The translations under genes were made by a program, and so were the position numbers. Positions 54,240 through 63,705 of a DNA stretch of 64,000 nucleotides are shown piece after piece. Source of the DNA: Acetivibrio alkalicellulosi (GTDB lineage: Bacteria; Bacillota; Clostridia; Acetivibrionales; Acetivibrionaceae). The notes under the pieces are model-generated. The model saw nothing but the letters and a program-made list of their open reading frames with translations, had not been told where the DNA came from and did no database searches. Position 1 is the stretch's first letter. Every line of letters starts with the position of its first letter. The stretch covers positions 717,804 through 781,803 of the forward strand of contig VLTH01000002.1 of assembly GCA_008125075.1 (NCBI GenBank). The letters run 5' to 3'.

Positions 54240-54317
54240 AATTCCATAGAATATTTTGTTTTAAAGAGCATTTTGGTGGAATATATCAAGAAATATGTTT
54301 GAAAAAGAGGTGATATC

Positions 54318-55520
54318 TTGAAGCATGTAATTATAGGAAATGGTGCTGCGGGAATATCGGCAGCAGAAAAACTTAGGAGCCTTGATGATTCTAGTGAAAT
54401 AACAATAGTAAGCAATGAAGACGCTTATACATATACAAAATTTATGCTTCCTGATTATGTGGGAAATAAAATAAGCAGGGAAAAGCTTTTTTTAAGGGAT
54501 GCTAAAAATTACGAAAATAACAGGATAGATATAATGTTAGGGGAAGAAATTGACCTTATTGATTATAAAAACAAGTGTGTAAATCTTTTAAGTGGACAAA
54601 AAAAGGAATATGATAAATTACTTGTAGCAGTGGGGGCAAAGCCTGTTGTTCCGGATATTGAGGGATTAAAGGACTCAAATTACTTGACTATTAACTCCAT
54701 TAGAGAAGCAGATACTATTAAAAATAGAGCCGTAAGAGGACAAAAAGCTATAATTATTGGTGGTGGTCTGACGGGTATTGAAACTGCATTTGGACTAAAA
54801 AGACTTGGAATGAATGTTGCAATTGTTGAGAGGGAGAATTCATTGCTGCCTCAACATCTTGATGAAGTATGTGCAAGTGTTTTAAAAAAGCAAGTTAATA
54901 ACGAAGGAATAGAAACATTTCTTTCTAAAAATGTAACAAGAGTATCTTCAGGAAAAAACAATTTTGTCCAGTTTTCAGATGGAGACTCATTAAATTTTGA
55001 TATGCTTATTGTTGCCATTGGAACAAAACCCCAGCTTGATATTATTAAAGGTACTGATATAAAGTGTAAAAGAGGAATACTTGTAAACGAGTATTTGGAA
55101 TCTTCAATAAAAGACATTTTTTCAGCTGGTGATGTAGCAGAATTAGAAAATTGCTCTGTTGATGGATATGTGTCAGGATATATTTGGTCTAATGCTATGG
55201 CACAGGGAAAATGCGCTGCATTAAATATGGTAGGGAAAAAAGAAAAGTTTTCAAGTGATGAAGCTTGTAATAATTCTGTGAGATTAAGAGATGTACCATT
55301 TGTTTCAATGGGGCTTATAAAACCTGATGAAATTCAACATGAAGTAGTGGTGCATTTTGACAGTGAGTCAAATGTATATAAAAAGATGATTTTAAAAGAT
55401 AATAAGATTAAGGGAATGATATTTTTTGGCGATATGAAATCAGCAAATATAGTAGCAGAACATATTCGAAAAAATAAAGATATTACAGATATTAAAGATA
55501 TGGTTTACAATGGTAATTAA
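54318..55520 (+). CDS. FAD/NAD(P)-dependent oxidoreductase (rubredoxin/nitrite reductase-like)
   Basis: A 400-aa flavoprotein of the pyridine nucleotide-disulfide oxidoreductase class I superfamily. The FAD motif is IIGNGAAGISAAEKL, the NAD(P) motif is IIGGGLTGIETAFGL, and the second FAD motif is DIFSAGDVAE. No redox-active CxxxxC is seen, so it resembles NADH:rubredoxin reductase or assimilatory nitrite reductase NirB N-terminal domains. Translation starts at TTG with GAGGTG 6 nt upstream. The electron acceptor is unknown; an oxygen-defence role is plausible in an anaerobe. Confidence 0.87.
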   Translation: MKHVIIGNGAAGISAAEKLRSLDDSSEITIVSNEDAYTYTKFMLPDYVGNKISREKLFLRDAKNYENNRIDIMLGEEIDLIDYKNKCVNLLSGQKKEYDKLLVAVGAKPVVPDIEGLKDSNYLTINSIREADTIKNRAVRGQKAIIIGGGLTGIETAFGLKRLGMNVAIVERENSLLPQHLDEVCASVLKKQVNNEGIETFLSKNVTRVSSGKNNFVQFSDGDSLNFDMLIVAIGTKPQLDIIKGTDIKCKRGILVNEYLESSIKDIFSAGDVAELENCSVDGYVSGYIWSNAMAQGKCAALNMVGKKEKFSSDEACNNSVRLRDVPFVSMGLIKPDEIQHEVVVHFDSESNVYKKMILKDNKIKGMIFFGDMKSANIVAEHIRKNKDITDIKDMVYNGN

Positions 55521-55566
55521 ATTATTAAAGCATAGCTACTATGATGGGATTTTTTTCATTTTTGCT

Positions 55567-55595
55567 AAACCATAGGGTTTCCTAGCCAACAAGAG
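55567..55595. repeat. Second copy of the AACCATAGGG palindromic repeat
   Basis: AAACC-ATAG-GGTTT followed by CCTAGCCAACAAGAG. It matches 727-753 (AACCATAGGGGTTCCCTAGCGAGCAAGA) with few changes. Confidence 0.55.
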
Positions 55596-55653
55596 AATTT
55601 ATGGGGCAAGGGAATTTTCTTTGGTACTTTTAAGAAAATAAATGGGTGATATT

Positions 55654-56376
55654 ATGGGCTTTTATGATGAAATAAGTAAATACTACGATTATATTTTCCC
55701 TGTTCAAAAAGAGCAGCTAAAGTTTTTGATGGATTCATTAGGAGATACAAAAAAAGAAGTCCTTGATGTTGCTTGTGGTTCAGGAGGATACTCTATTGAA
55801 CTGGCTAAAAAGGGATATGAAGTTACTGCTGTTGATGTTGAAAATGAAATGATAGATAAATTAAAAAGTAAGGCTCAAAAAGAGCAAGTGGATATAAATA
55901 GTTATGTTTGTGATATGAAAAATATAAAAAGTATGTTGCCCAACAAATACAATTTAGTTTTTTGCATTGGCAATTCTATTGTTCACTTAAAGAGTTTAGA
56001 TGAAATAAAAGATGTATTAAAACAAATGAAAAAACTTTTACGTGAAAATGGAGCAGTAGTTTTACAGATAATAAACTATGACAGAATAATTGATTTAGGT
56101 CTAACAGAGCTTCCTAAAATTCAAAATGAAAGCATTGGATTGGAATTTAAAAGGGAGTATGAGTTTTTAAAAGATAAAAATATAGTAAATTTTAAAACTA
56201 CTTTATCTGTTAACAATGAAGTTTTTAATAATTCCATTGAGCTGCTTCCAATAAAGAGTGTTGAATTTAAAGCTTTATTAAAGGAAGCTGGATATAGTTC
56301 ATATGAATTATATGGAGATTTTAATTATTCTACCTATGATAAAAATTCATACATGCTTGTAATAAAAGCTTTTTGA
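55654..56376 (+). CDS. SAM-dependent class I methyltransferase
   Basis: A 240-aa methyltransferase. SAM-binding motif I is VLDVACGSGGYSIELA (residues about 36-51), motif II is VTAVDVENEMI, and motif IV is NLVFCIGNSIVHLKS. The start ATG 55654 follows GGGTG; an ATG four codons earlier has no ribosome site. It overlaps or abuts the UV endonuclease gene, so the two are probably co-transcribed. The substrate is unknown. Confidence 0.85.
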   Translation: MGFYDEISKYYDYIFPVQKEQLKFLMDSLGDTKKEVLDVACGSGGYSIELAKKGYEVTAVDVENEMIDKLKSKAQKEQVDINSYVCDMKNIKSMLPNKYNLVFCIGNSIVHLKSLDEIKDVLKQMKKLLRENGAVVLQIINYDRIIDLGLTELPKIQNESIGLEFKREYEFLKDKNIVNFKTTLSVNNEVFNNSIELLPIKSVEFKALLKEAGYSSYELYGDFNYSTYDKNSYMLVIKAF

Positions 56377-56387
56377 AGGGAGATAGT

Positions 56388-57350
56388 ATGAAAATCAGGC
56401 TTGGATATGTAGCGATGACTTTAAATTTAGAAGACTGTTCTCCATCTAAGACAGTTACTGTTAAAGCCTTAACAAGTTTACCTGATGATAAAACCAGAAT
56501 AAATAAGTTAAGAAGAATTACAAAGGCGAATTTAACCAACACCTTAAGGATTTTAAGGTATAACAAGGCTTATAATATAAGTGTTTACAGGTTTACATCA
56601 AAACTTGTACCTTTAGCAACTCATCCTATTGTCTCAAATTGGGATTATATTGGTGATTTTGCAGATGATTTTAAGCAAATTGGAGACTATGTAAAAGAAA
56701 ATCAATTTAGAGTGAGTGCTCATCCAGATCACTTTACCCTCATTAACTCTCCGTCGAAGGAAGTAATGGAAAACTCTATAAAAGATCTTGATTATCACGT
56801 TAAGGTGTTTGAGGCAATGGGGCTTGAAGATTACAGGTATAAACATGTTTTGCACACAGGTGGAGTATATGGGGATAAGAGTTCTTCAATAAAGAGGTTT
56901 AAGGAAAATTTTATAAAGTTACCGGATAGAATTAGAAACAGAATAATACTAGAAAATGATGACAAAGTATATACTGCTAAAGATGTATTAGAAATTTGTG
57001 TTGATGTTGGTTTACCAATGGTTTTAGATGTTCATCACCATAATTGTGTAAACAATGGAGAATCACTAGAAGATATTCTTTATGAGATATTTGATACATG
57101 GAAAGATGAATATTTTAAGCCAAAAGTACATTTTTCAACTCCTAAGAACACACGTCAATTTAGAAGTCATGCAGATGACATAGATATCAATGATTTTTAT
57201 CAATTCTTAAAAATTTCAAAAAAAACAGAAATAGATTTTGATATAATGCTAGAAGCAAAAAATAAAGACCAAGCTCTTTTAAATCTATCAAATGAGCTTA
57301 AACAGTTTAGTGATATAAAGTGGATAGATGAAGGTCACTTTGAAATGTAA
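56388..57350 (+). CDS. uvsE: UV damage endonuclease UvsE/UVDE
   Basis: A 320-aa TIM-barrel DNA repair endonuclease that nicks 5' of UV photoproducts. Features are IRLGYVAMTLNL at the N-terminus, SAHPDHFTLINSP, HTGGVYGDK, ILENDD, VLDVHHHNC and PKVHFSTPKN. These carry the His/Glu/Asp residues expected to bind the three metal ions. The ATG at 56388 has GGGAG about 6 nt upstream, 11 nt after the methyltransferase stop. Confidence 0.93.
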   Translation: MKIRLGYVAMTLNLEDCSPSKTVTVKALTSLPDDKTRINKLRRITKANLTNTLRILRYNKAYNISVYRFTSKLVPLATHPIVSNWDYIGDFADDFKQIGDYVKENQFRVSAHPDHFTLINSPSKEVMENSIKDLDYHVKVFEAMGLEDYRYKHVLHTGGVYGDKSSSIKRFKENFIKLPDRIRNRIILENDDKVYTAKDVLEICVDVGLPMVLDVHHHNCVNNGESLEDILYEIFDTWKDEYFKPKVHFSTPKNTRQFRSHADDIDINDFYQFLKISKKTEIDFDIMLEAKNKDQALLNLSNELKQFSDIKWIDEGHFEM

Positions 57351-57384
57351 GAAAAAACTTATCTAATGTACTGTTCTTGCATAT

Positions 57385-57514
57385 GGGGGTGTATTTTTTC
57401 ACTTAAAATAACACATATCGCAGCGGAAGCTGCAATCAAAGTAGTAAGTTCCGCTGCGATAAACATAGGAACTATATCTTCTAAAAAGTTTGCTAAAAAA
57501 GCAAACTTTTTGAG
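57385..57514. repeat. Hairpin-rich intergenic region after uvsE
   Basis: GGGGGTGTATTTTTTCACTTAAAA (57385-57408) resembles a degenerate MITE end. ATCGCAGCGGAA/TTCCGCTGCGAT (57417-57460) is a perfect 12-bp stem with a 20-nt loop. AAAAAGTTTGC/GCAAACTTTTT (about 57482-57511) is a second perfect stem. They may terminate uvsE in either direction. Short open frames on both strands simply follow the palindromes. Confidence 0.65.
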
Positions 57515-57546
57515 AAGAATAGTATACCTCTTGCACATAAATTTTC

Positions 57547-57575
57547 TTGACATTTTTTAATAATAGTAGTAGTAT
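57547..57575 (+). promoter_or_regulatory. Promoter of the transsulfuration operon
   Basis: TTGACA (57547-57552), a 17-bp spacer and TAGTAT, with TATAAA overlapping 3 nt later. It lies about 65 nt before the start codon. No SAM riboswitch or T-box is present. Confidence 0.55.
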
Positions 57576-57641
57576 AAAATAAATCATATTGGAATACTAG
57601 GATATAAATTAACTATACAGAATTTAGGGGGTGTTTTATCA

Positions 57642-58793
57642 ATGAAAGAAAAGCCAAAGGATTTTCAAACAAAGGTTGTACATGGATTTAAGGGATTTGA
57701 CCCATGTACTGGTTCTGTAAGTTTTCCTATTTATCAAAGTGCAACATTTAGGCATCCTGCATTAAATGAGACAACCGGGTATGATTATTCAAGACTTCAG
57801 AATCCAACAAGAGAAGAGTTAGAAAATACCATGGCAAGTCTTGAAAATGGTAAGTGGGGTTTTGCATTTTCAAGTGGAATGGCTGCTGTTACAACAGTTT
57901 TACAGCTTTTTAATCCTGGAGATCATATAATTGTTTCAGATGATCTTTATGGTGGAACATACAGACTGTTTGAAGAAATTTATAAGAAATATGGAATTCA
58001 GTTTTCATATGTGGATACGGGAAGCACAAAAAACATTATAGAAAATATTAAAACAAATACAAAAGCGTTTTTTATAGAAACCCCTTCGAATCCAATGATG
58101 AAGGTATGTGATATAAAAGCCCTTTGTAAAGTGGCAAAGTCAGAAAATATTATGACTATCATTGATAATACATTCCTTACTCCATATTTTCAAAGGCCGC
58201 TTGAATTGGGTGCCGATGTTGTTTTGCATAGTGGTACAAAATATCTTGGTGGTCATAATGATACGTTGGCGGGTTTTTTAGTAGTAAATAATGATGAATT
58301 AGCAGAAAAAATAAGGCTCATTCAAAAGTCTATAGGTGCTGTTTTAGCACCATTTGACAGTTGGCTACTATTAAGAGGTATAAAGACACTGGCAGTAAGA
58401 CTTTCAAAACAGCAGGAAAATGCTCTTATATTATCAAACTGGCTACAAAGTAATAAAGAAATTGAGCGGGTATATTATATAGGACTTTTAGATCATGAAG
58501 GGTATGAAATATCAAAGAGCCAGGCCACGGGCTTTGGAGCAATGATATCATTTATGGTTAGAAATGTATCAATGATTGAAAGAATTTTAAATAATCTTAA
58601 AATAATAGCTTTTGCAGAAAGTCTTGGAGGAGTGGAAAGCTTGATGACATATCCTATAATACAGACTCATTCTGCTATACCTGAAAAGATGAGAGAAGCA
58701 ATTGGAGTAAATGAAAGGCTTTTAAGATTATCAGTAGGAATAGAAGCTGTAGAAGACTTAATATATGATATTGAGCAGGCAATAAACTTATAG
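57642..58793 (+). CDS. Cys/Met metabolism PLP-dependent transsulfuration enzyme 1
   Basis: A 383-aa enzyme of the cystathionine gamma-synthase/lyase family. The PLP-phosphate loop is SSGMAAVTTVL, DLYGGTYR is present, and the Schiff-base lysine is in SGTKYLGGHND. The C-terminal segment is SLGGVESLMTYP. The family includes cystathionine gamma-synthase, O-acetylhomoserine sulfhydrylase and beta/gamma-lyases; sequence alone does not fix which. GGGGGTG precedes the ATG. The next gene (13-nt gap) is a paralogue, so the two probably catalyse successive steps, as metI-metC or mccA-mccB style pairs do. Confidence 0.9.
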   Translation: MKEKPKDFQTKVVHGFKGFDPCTGSVSFPIYQSATFRHPALNETTGYDYSRLQNPTREELENTMASLENGKWGFAFSSGMAAVTTVLQLFNPGDHIIVSDDLYGGTYRLFEEIYKKYGIQFSYVDTGSTKNIIENIKTNTKAFFIETPSNPMMKVCDIKALCKVAKSENIMTIIDNTFLTPYFQRPLELGADVVLHSGTKYLGGHNDTLAGFLVVNNDELAEKIRLIQKSIGAVLAPFDSWLLLRGIKTLAVRLSKQQENALILSNWLQSNKEIERVYYIGLLDHEGYEISKSQATGFGAMISFMVRNVSMIERILNNLKIIAFAESLGGVESLMTYPIIQTHSAIPEKMREAIGVNERLLRLSVGIEAVEDLIYDIEQAINL

Positions 58794-58806
58794 AGGAGGT
58801 AGTATA

Positions 58807-59937
58807 ATGAAATTTGGGACTAAATTAATTCACAATGGAAATTCCATTGATAAAAATACAGGTGCTTTGAGCATACCTATTTATCAGGTATCAACCTTTC
58901 ACAGATTCCAACTTGATAAAGAAAGTGAATTTGATTATTCAAGATCAGGAAATCCTACAAGAAAAGCGCTAGAGGAAACAATAGCACTTTTAGAAGGAGG
59001 GGATGGGGGATATGCTTTTTCTTCAGGAATGGCTGCAACCTCATCAGTGCTATCCATATTTTCAAAAGGCGATCATATTCTTGTGTGTGAAGATGTTTAT
59101 GGCGGTACATACAGAGTGAGTACAGGTTTATTTCCAAGGCTTGGTCTTGATATAAGCTTTTTTGATGCCTCAAATCCAGAACAATTTAAAAATAAAATAA
59201 CTTCCAAAACAAAAGCTGTTTTTCTAGAAACACCTTCAAATCCCCTAATGAAAATAACAGATCTAGTCAGTATAATTAAAATTGCAAAAGAATACAATAT
59301 AATTATTATAGTAGATAATACTTTCATGTCTCCGTACTTGCAAAGGCCCATAGAGTTTGGAGCAGACATAGTAATTCACAGTGCAACTAAATTTATAGGG
59401 GGGCACAGTGATGTTATAGGAGGACTTGTGGTTGTAAAGGGTGAAGAGCTATCTCAAAAGGTATATTCAGTACAAAACGGTTTTGGTGCTGTATTAGGAC
59501 CACAGGATAGTTGGCTTTTGCTAAGAGGCCTGAAAACTTTAAAAGTAAGAATGGATTTTCAACAGCAAAGTGCTATGAAACTAGCTAATTGGCTAGAAGG
59601 CCATAAGAAAGTGTTAAAAGTTTTTTATCCAGGGTTAAAGGAACATCCAGGCAGAGATATACACTTTTCCCAATCAGATGGGGCAGGAGCGGTATTATCT
59701 TTTTTAACAGAAAGCAAAGATTTGGCGTTGAATTTTATGAAAAATGTAAAAACTGCTGCAGTAGCTGTAAGTTTAGGAGGTGTTGAGACTATAGTATCTT
59801 ATCCTGCAATGATGTCTCATGCTGCTATACCTGAAAGTGAAAGGTTAAAGCTTGGAATTACCTATAATCTTATAAGAGTTTCCTTAGGACTTGAAGATAT
59901 TGAAGACTTAATAAGCGATTTTGAAAATGCATTGTAA
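58807..59937 (+). CDS. Cys/Met metabolism PLP-dependent transsulfuration enzyme 2
   Basis: A 376-aa paralogue of the preceding enzyme. FSSGMAATSSVL, DVYGGTYRVS, the PLP lysine in SATKFIGGHSD and SLGGVETIVSYPAMMSHA are conserved. The last motif (ExxxSxPxxxxHA) is common in cystathionine gamma-lyase and beta-lyase branches. GGAGG lies 6-7 nt before the ATG. It is co-transcribed with enzyme 1 and ends at a hairpin at 59981. Confidence 0.9.
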   Translation: MKFGTKLIHNGNSIDKNTGALSIPIYQVSTFHRFQLDKESEFDYSRSGNPTRKALEETIALLEGGDGGYAFSSGMAATSSVLSIFSKGDHILVCEDVYGGTYRVSTGLFPRLGLDISFFDASNPEQFKNKITSKTKAVFLETPSNPLMKITDLVSIIKIAKEYNIIIIVDNTFMSPYLQRPIEFGADIVIHSATKFIGGHSDVIGGLVVVKGEELSQKVYSVQNGFGAVLGPQDSWLLLRGLKTLKVRMDFQQQSAMKLANWLEGHKKVLKVFYPGLKEHPGRDIHFSQSDGAGAVLSFLTESKDLALNFMKNVKTAAVAVSLGGVETIVSYPAMMSHAAIPESERLKLGITYNLIRVSLGLEDIEDLISDFENAL

Positions 59938-59980
59938 GCTAACTTGCTAAAGAAAGAAATATTTCAACTAATTATAATAC

Positions 59981-60014
59981 TCTACCTTCTAGTAAGAAGG
60001 AGTTACTTTTTTTT
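59981..60014 (+). terminator. Terminator of the transsulfuration operon
   Basis: CCTTCT-AGTA-AGAAGG with outer pairing CTC/GAG, followed by a T8 run. Confidence 0.75.
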
Positions 60015-60050
60015 AGGATTACAAGTATTAATAATGGTAAAATGCTACTT

Positions 60051-60983
60051 TCACTCTAACTTTGATAGAATCCAATCAACTACATTCTTCATAACTTCAT
60101 CTCTATTGATTTCATTTAGAGTTTCGTGTCTTGCCATTGGATAAAGCTTCATAGTTACATCTTTAATTCCATATTTCTTATAGTATTTAAAAAGTTTAGT
60201 AACTCCTTTGCCATAATTACCAACTGGATCTTTATCTCCAGAGAAAATATAAATAGGCAAGTCTTTAGGCATAAATTGTATGCTGTTTTTTTTCCCAAGT
60301 TTCTTTAAAATCATAAAACAATCATAAAAAAATTCTGCAGTAAATATTGTGCCGCAGTAAGGATCGTTAATGTATTTATCTACTTCCTCATTATCTCTGC
60401 TCAACCAGTCAAATTTGGTTCTGTAAGGTTTAAATCTATTATTAAACCTACCAAAAGTTAGTTTGGTTATATTATAACTTTTTGATCTTAAACCATTCTT
60501 TTTAATTTCAAGTTTAGCTATCAAAATTATAATACTTAGATAAATTCCCTTATTTGCACATGTGCCTGAAAGTATTGCTCCGTTTAATTCATTTTTGTAA
60601 AGCATTAAATATCTTTGTACAGCAAAAGAACCCATGCTGTGTCCAAGCAAGAATAGTGGTAATCCTGTATGTTCCTTTTTTATAATTAAGCTTAGTGTAT
60701 GTATATCCTTTACAAGCCATTCGAAGCCATCTTTGTCGGCCAAATAACCCAAATTTTCTACAGACCCAGCAGTCTTTCCATGACCTCTATGGTCATTAGC
60801 ATAGACAATAAAGCCACTTCTTGTAAGTACTTGTGCAAATCTCTCATATCGTGCTGCTGTTTCTGCCATACCATGGGAAATCTGTATAACACCCTTGGCG
60901 TTTGATATATCTTCAGGGTTCCAACAATAAACAAATATACATATTCCATCTTCTGACTTAAAGCAAAAAATTTTTAAAACCAT
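60051..60983 (-). CDS. Alpha/beta hydrolase (lysophospholipase/monoacylglycerol lipase-like)
   Basis: A 310-aa cytoplasmic serine hydrolase of the Hydrolase_4 type. The oxyanion region is VIQISHGMAETAARYERFA, VYANDHRGHGKT is conserved, the nucleophile elbow is LGHSMGSF, and acid FSGDKDPVG and His YPMARHETLNE complete the triad. GGAGG lies 7 nt before the ATG at 60983, which excludes the longer in-frame start. The natural substrate is not predictable beyond a lipid ester. Confidence 0.9.
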   Translation of the reverse strand: MVLKIFCFKSEDGICIFVYCWNPEDISNAKGVIQISHGMAETAARYERFAQVLTRSGFIVYANDHRGHGKTAGSVENLGYLADKDGFEWLVKDIHTLSLIIKKEHTGLPLFLLGHSMGSFAVQRYLMLYKNELNGAILSGTCANKGIYLSIIILIAKLEIKKNGLRSKSYNITKLTFGRFNNRFKPYRTKFDWLSRDNEEVDKYINDPYCGTIFTAEFFYDCFMILKKLGKKNSIQFMPKDLPIYIFSGDKDPVGNYGKGVTKLFKYYKKYGIKDVTMKLYPMARHETLNEINRDEVMKNVVDWILSKLE

Positions 60984-61055
60984 AACTTTCCTCCTGATCA
61001 TCTCCCATGTTAAATGATTCCTATAACAATCATTGATTATTGTTACATAACTAAA

Positions 61056-63101
61056 TTAACTATAGATACTAACTCTATCTCTTCCACTTTCTTTAGATTT
61101 GTATAATGCAAAATCTGATGCTCTAATTACTTCAGATGAACTTGATGCATGTTGAGGATATGATGCAATTCCTACACTTATTGTAATCAGGATCTCTTTT
61201 TCTTCATATAAAACCTTCTGACTTCTAATAGAATCTATAAGCTTTTGAGCTGTAGTTAAAGCTCCAGCCTCATCTGTTTCTGGAAGTATTATAGCTATTT
61301 CATCTCCTCCGTATCTTGCAATAGTATCAGCACTTCTGAAAAACTCTTTCAAAATCTGGGCTACATTTACTAAAATTAAATCCCCAGCCTGATGTCCATA
61401 TTTATCATTTATGGTTTTAAAATGGTCTATGTCAAACATAATGAGTGAGAATACTTTTTCATAACGTTTACATCGTTCAATCTCCTTATCAAGTATAAAC
61501 TTGAAATGCTTATGAGATACCAAACCAGTAAGGCCATCTGTTGTAGCCATTTTAAAAAGTTTAGCATTTTCTATGGAAATTGCAGCCTGACCCAGTATAG
61601 AATTTAGAATATCCATATCTTCTTGATCAAATACTGAACTTGAAAGCTTGTTTTCTAGGTAACATATTCCAACTATTTGATCATTAGACTTAATAGGTAG
61701 ACATAAAACTGACTTAGTTTTATTAATAAGTACGCGGCGATACATTGAATTCCTTTCTTCTTCGGCAGCATTTGTATCAACTACTGCTTCTCCCTTTTCA
61801 TATACCTTTTGAATAATCTCCTCTGAATAGTCATTAACACTTCCACTTGTAATTTTCTTTACAACAGTTTCGAGTATGCCAGTCTTTTCATTTTTAAGCA
61901 TAAGATATCCATTTTGAGCCCCTGAAACCTCTATAGCAGTCATCAATATTTTATCTAGAAGTATGTTCATATCCAAAATAGAACTTATATTTTTAATAAG
62001 GGAAATAATAGAAAGCATTCTCTGATAGTTTCTGATTTCCTGTGATGCCCCATTTATTAGATTGATGTTATGGTAGGATTTGTCAAGATGCTCTCCCACT
62101 TTATTTTTGTACGAAATTGCTCCTATTTTGTTAAATATGTCATATGCAATTTCAAAACATGACTTGGCTTCATCTACTCGTCTTAATAATTTTAAAAGCA
62201 AGCCATATTCATAATATCCCCTTGCAGCTTCAAATTTTCTATTATATTTGTTGCAATGATTTATGCATTTTAGGTATAGTTTTTCAGAATTTTTAATTTC
62301 TCCCTTCAATAACTTATAACACGCATTGACCCTTAAAGCACCACCATAATGAAGCGCCCAGTGTTTTGTATATTTCAATGCCTGTTTACATGTATATTTA
62401 ATTTTTTTAATATAACTAAGCTGAGTACTTCTATTCATGTTTCTTTCATTTTTAATAAAGTCTAAAATATATGCATCTGCTAGATTGTGGTAAAGCAAAA
62501 CAACATATTGACTTATAAAATTATTTTTGTCTTTCAATTCTTTTGCCTTTTCAAAATATTCTATTGCTTTTGAAATATCATTTATATCAAGATATAAAAT
62601 TCCAAGCTCAATACATGAAGAACAAAAATTAAACCAGTCTTTTATCTCAAGTGAATACTTATTTACTTCCTTTCCGTATCTTTCAGCCTCTTTATATTCT
62701 CCCTTTTCTCTGTAGTATTGTATAAAAAAAATATTTGAGGCACATAAAGTATAGTTATCTTTTATTTTATAAGCAATTTCATGAAGTTCTCTGTTTATAA
62801 TAAACATATTGTCGTAGTCACCTTGATAATAATAACCTTGTACTAATGGATTTAACGACAAAGCAAATTCCCGTATTTCTCCTATTCTTCTAAATATGTC
62901 AGCACTTTTTTCTGCGTAGGATATTCCCATGATGGAGTTTCCTATCCAGTTGTAATAGTGCCCCATATATTGATAGGTTAATCCTATGCACAATTGATCA
63001 TCAATTTCTATTGCGTGGTTTAAAGCTTTTGTGAAATATTTTTTTGATCTTTCAAATAATGCTGCAACCATGCATATACTAGCATATGCTATTTCACTCA
63101 A
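61056..63101 (-). CDS. TPR-GAF-GGDEF diguanylate cyclase, probably 5'-truncated
   Basis: A 681-aa protein. TPR-like helices cover about residues 1-350, GAF about 380-510, and GGDEF about 520-681 with YGGDEIAIILPETD. The inhibitory RxxD site (RSAD) lies five residues before GGDE, so an active, feedback-controlled c-di-GMP synthase is expected. The start is a weak TTG without ribosome site. In-frame, TPR-compatible codons continue upstream from 63102 to 63167, where a TAA interrupts. Similar TPR-GAF modules usually sit at the end of very large kinase/ATPase proteins, so this may be a remnant lacking its N-terminal part. Confidence 0.8.
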   Translation of the reverse strand: MSEIAYASICMVAALFERSKKYFTKALNHAIEIDDQLCIGLTYQYMGHYYNWIGNSIMGISYAEKSADIFRRIGEIREFALSLNPLVQGYYYQGDYDNMFIINRELHEIAYKIKDNYTLCASNIFFIQYYREKGEYKEAERYGKEVNKYSLEIKDWFNFCSSCIELGILYLDINDISKAIEYFEKAKELKDKNNFISQYVVLLYHNLADAYILDFIKNERNMNRSTQLSYIKKIKYTCKQALKYTKHWALHYGGALRVNACYKLLKGEIKNSEKLYLKCINHCNKYNRKFEAARGYYEYGLLLKLLRRVDEAKSCFEIAYDIFNKIGAISYKNKVGEHLDKSYHNINLINGASQEIRNYQRMLSIISLIKNISSILDMNILLDKILMTAIEVSGAQNGYLMLKNEKTGILETVVKKITSGSVNDYSEEIIQKVYEKGEAVVDTNAAEEERNSMYRRVLINKTKSVLCLPIKSNDQIVGICYLENKLSSSVFDQEDMDILNSILGQAAISIENAKLFKMATTDGLTGLVSHKHFKFILDKEIERCKRYEKVFSLIMFDIDHFKTINDKYGHQAGDLILVNVAQILKEFFRSADTIARYGGDEIAIILPETDEAGALTTAQKLIDSIRSQKVLYEEKEILITISVGIASYPQHASSSSEVIRASDFALYKSKESGRDRVSIYS

Positions 63102-63167
63102 ACACAGATAACGTGTTATGGTTCTTCTTTTTTCTATAGTGTTAAGACTTATCTGTAGATCTGTGAT
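63102..63167 (-). pseudogene. In-frame upstream remnant of the GGDEF gene
   Basis: The 22 codons before the TTG start stay open (reading ITDLQISLNTIEKRRT...). They lack ATG/GTG and a ribosome site and end upstream at a TAA (63168-63170). The residue pattern looks like a continuation of the helical TPR region. Confidence 0.5.
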
Positions 63168-63304
63168 TTATTTTATACATAAAAAGTCATATTAGTTTAT
63201 CCATGAAAAATGTTAAAAATCAAATTAATATATACAAGTTTTACAATACTGTCTCTAGAAAAATCAAATTAAGGTATCCAATATTTTTTAAGTATAATTT
63301 GATA

Positions 63305-63336
63305 TAAAAAAAGAGACGATATCAATTATCATCTCT
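63305..63336 (-). terminator. Terminator of the 63352 gene
   Basis: On the minus strand, AGAGATGAT pairs with ATCGTCTCT (one wobble) over a 7-nt loop and runs into TTTTTTT. Confidence 0.85.
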
Positions 63337-63351
63337 ATACAAAAAGTTAAT

Positions 63352-63645
63352 TTAATCAATAGGTTCTAAATTGTCAAAAGCAGTTTCAAGAATAGCACTT
63401 TTAATGCAGGATTTTAAATATTGTTTTGTATTGTATATTAAAGTTTTTTCTTTTGCCTGTTTAAATTTAAATAAAGCTCTGTCAATGTGACATAATTTTA
63501 ATAGAAGAACTACTTCTCTGTCAGAGAAATATAATTCTTTAATTATATTTTCAAGTAAAGGTTTTAAATTATCGTTAAAGTAAGCAATGCCTGAGTTATT
63601 GAATATATTTTCGATAATAATAGTTTCATCAGATGTTTTGTTCAA
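63352..63645 (-). CDS. Small hypothetical protein
   Basis: A 97-aa protein, predicted mostly helical, rich in Lys, Leu and Ile, with no signal or membrane segment. Central FSDREVVLLLKLCHIDRALFKFKQAK might be a helix-turn-helix-like or Spo-type segment, but I do not recognise a family. Translation starts at TTG 63645 with AAAGGAG about 10 nt upstream. It has its own terminator. Confidence 0.6.
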   Translation of the reverse strand: MNKTSDETIIIENIFNNSGIAYFNDNLKPLLENIIKELYFSDREVVLLLKLCHIDRALFKFKQAKEKTLIYNTKQYLKSCIKSAILETAFDNLEPID

Positions 63646-63676
63646 AGATTATCGCTCCTTTCAAATTGTAAGCTAA

Positions 63677-63697
63677 TGACTGACTAACTGACTGACT
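63677..63697. repeat. Short GACT tandem repeat
   Basis: TGACTGACTAACTGACTGACT, five 4-bp units with one substitution, between two minus-strand genes. Confidence 0.8.
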
Positions 63698-63705
63698 TTT
63701 ATTAA

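Noticed and set aside
57359..57560. 64-codon open frames on both strands
   Set aside because: They arise from the palindromic stems at 57417-57514 and have no ribosome site.
57360..57641. SAM riboswitch or T-box before the sulfur-metabolism genes
   Set aside because: Neither the SAM-I core nor the T-box sequence is present; only simple palindromes were seen.
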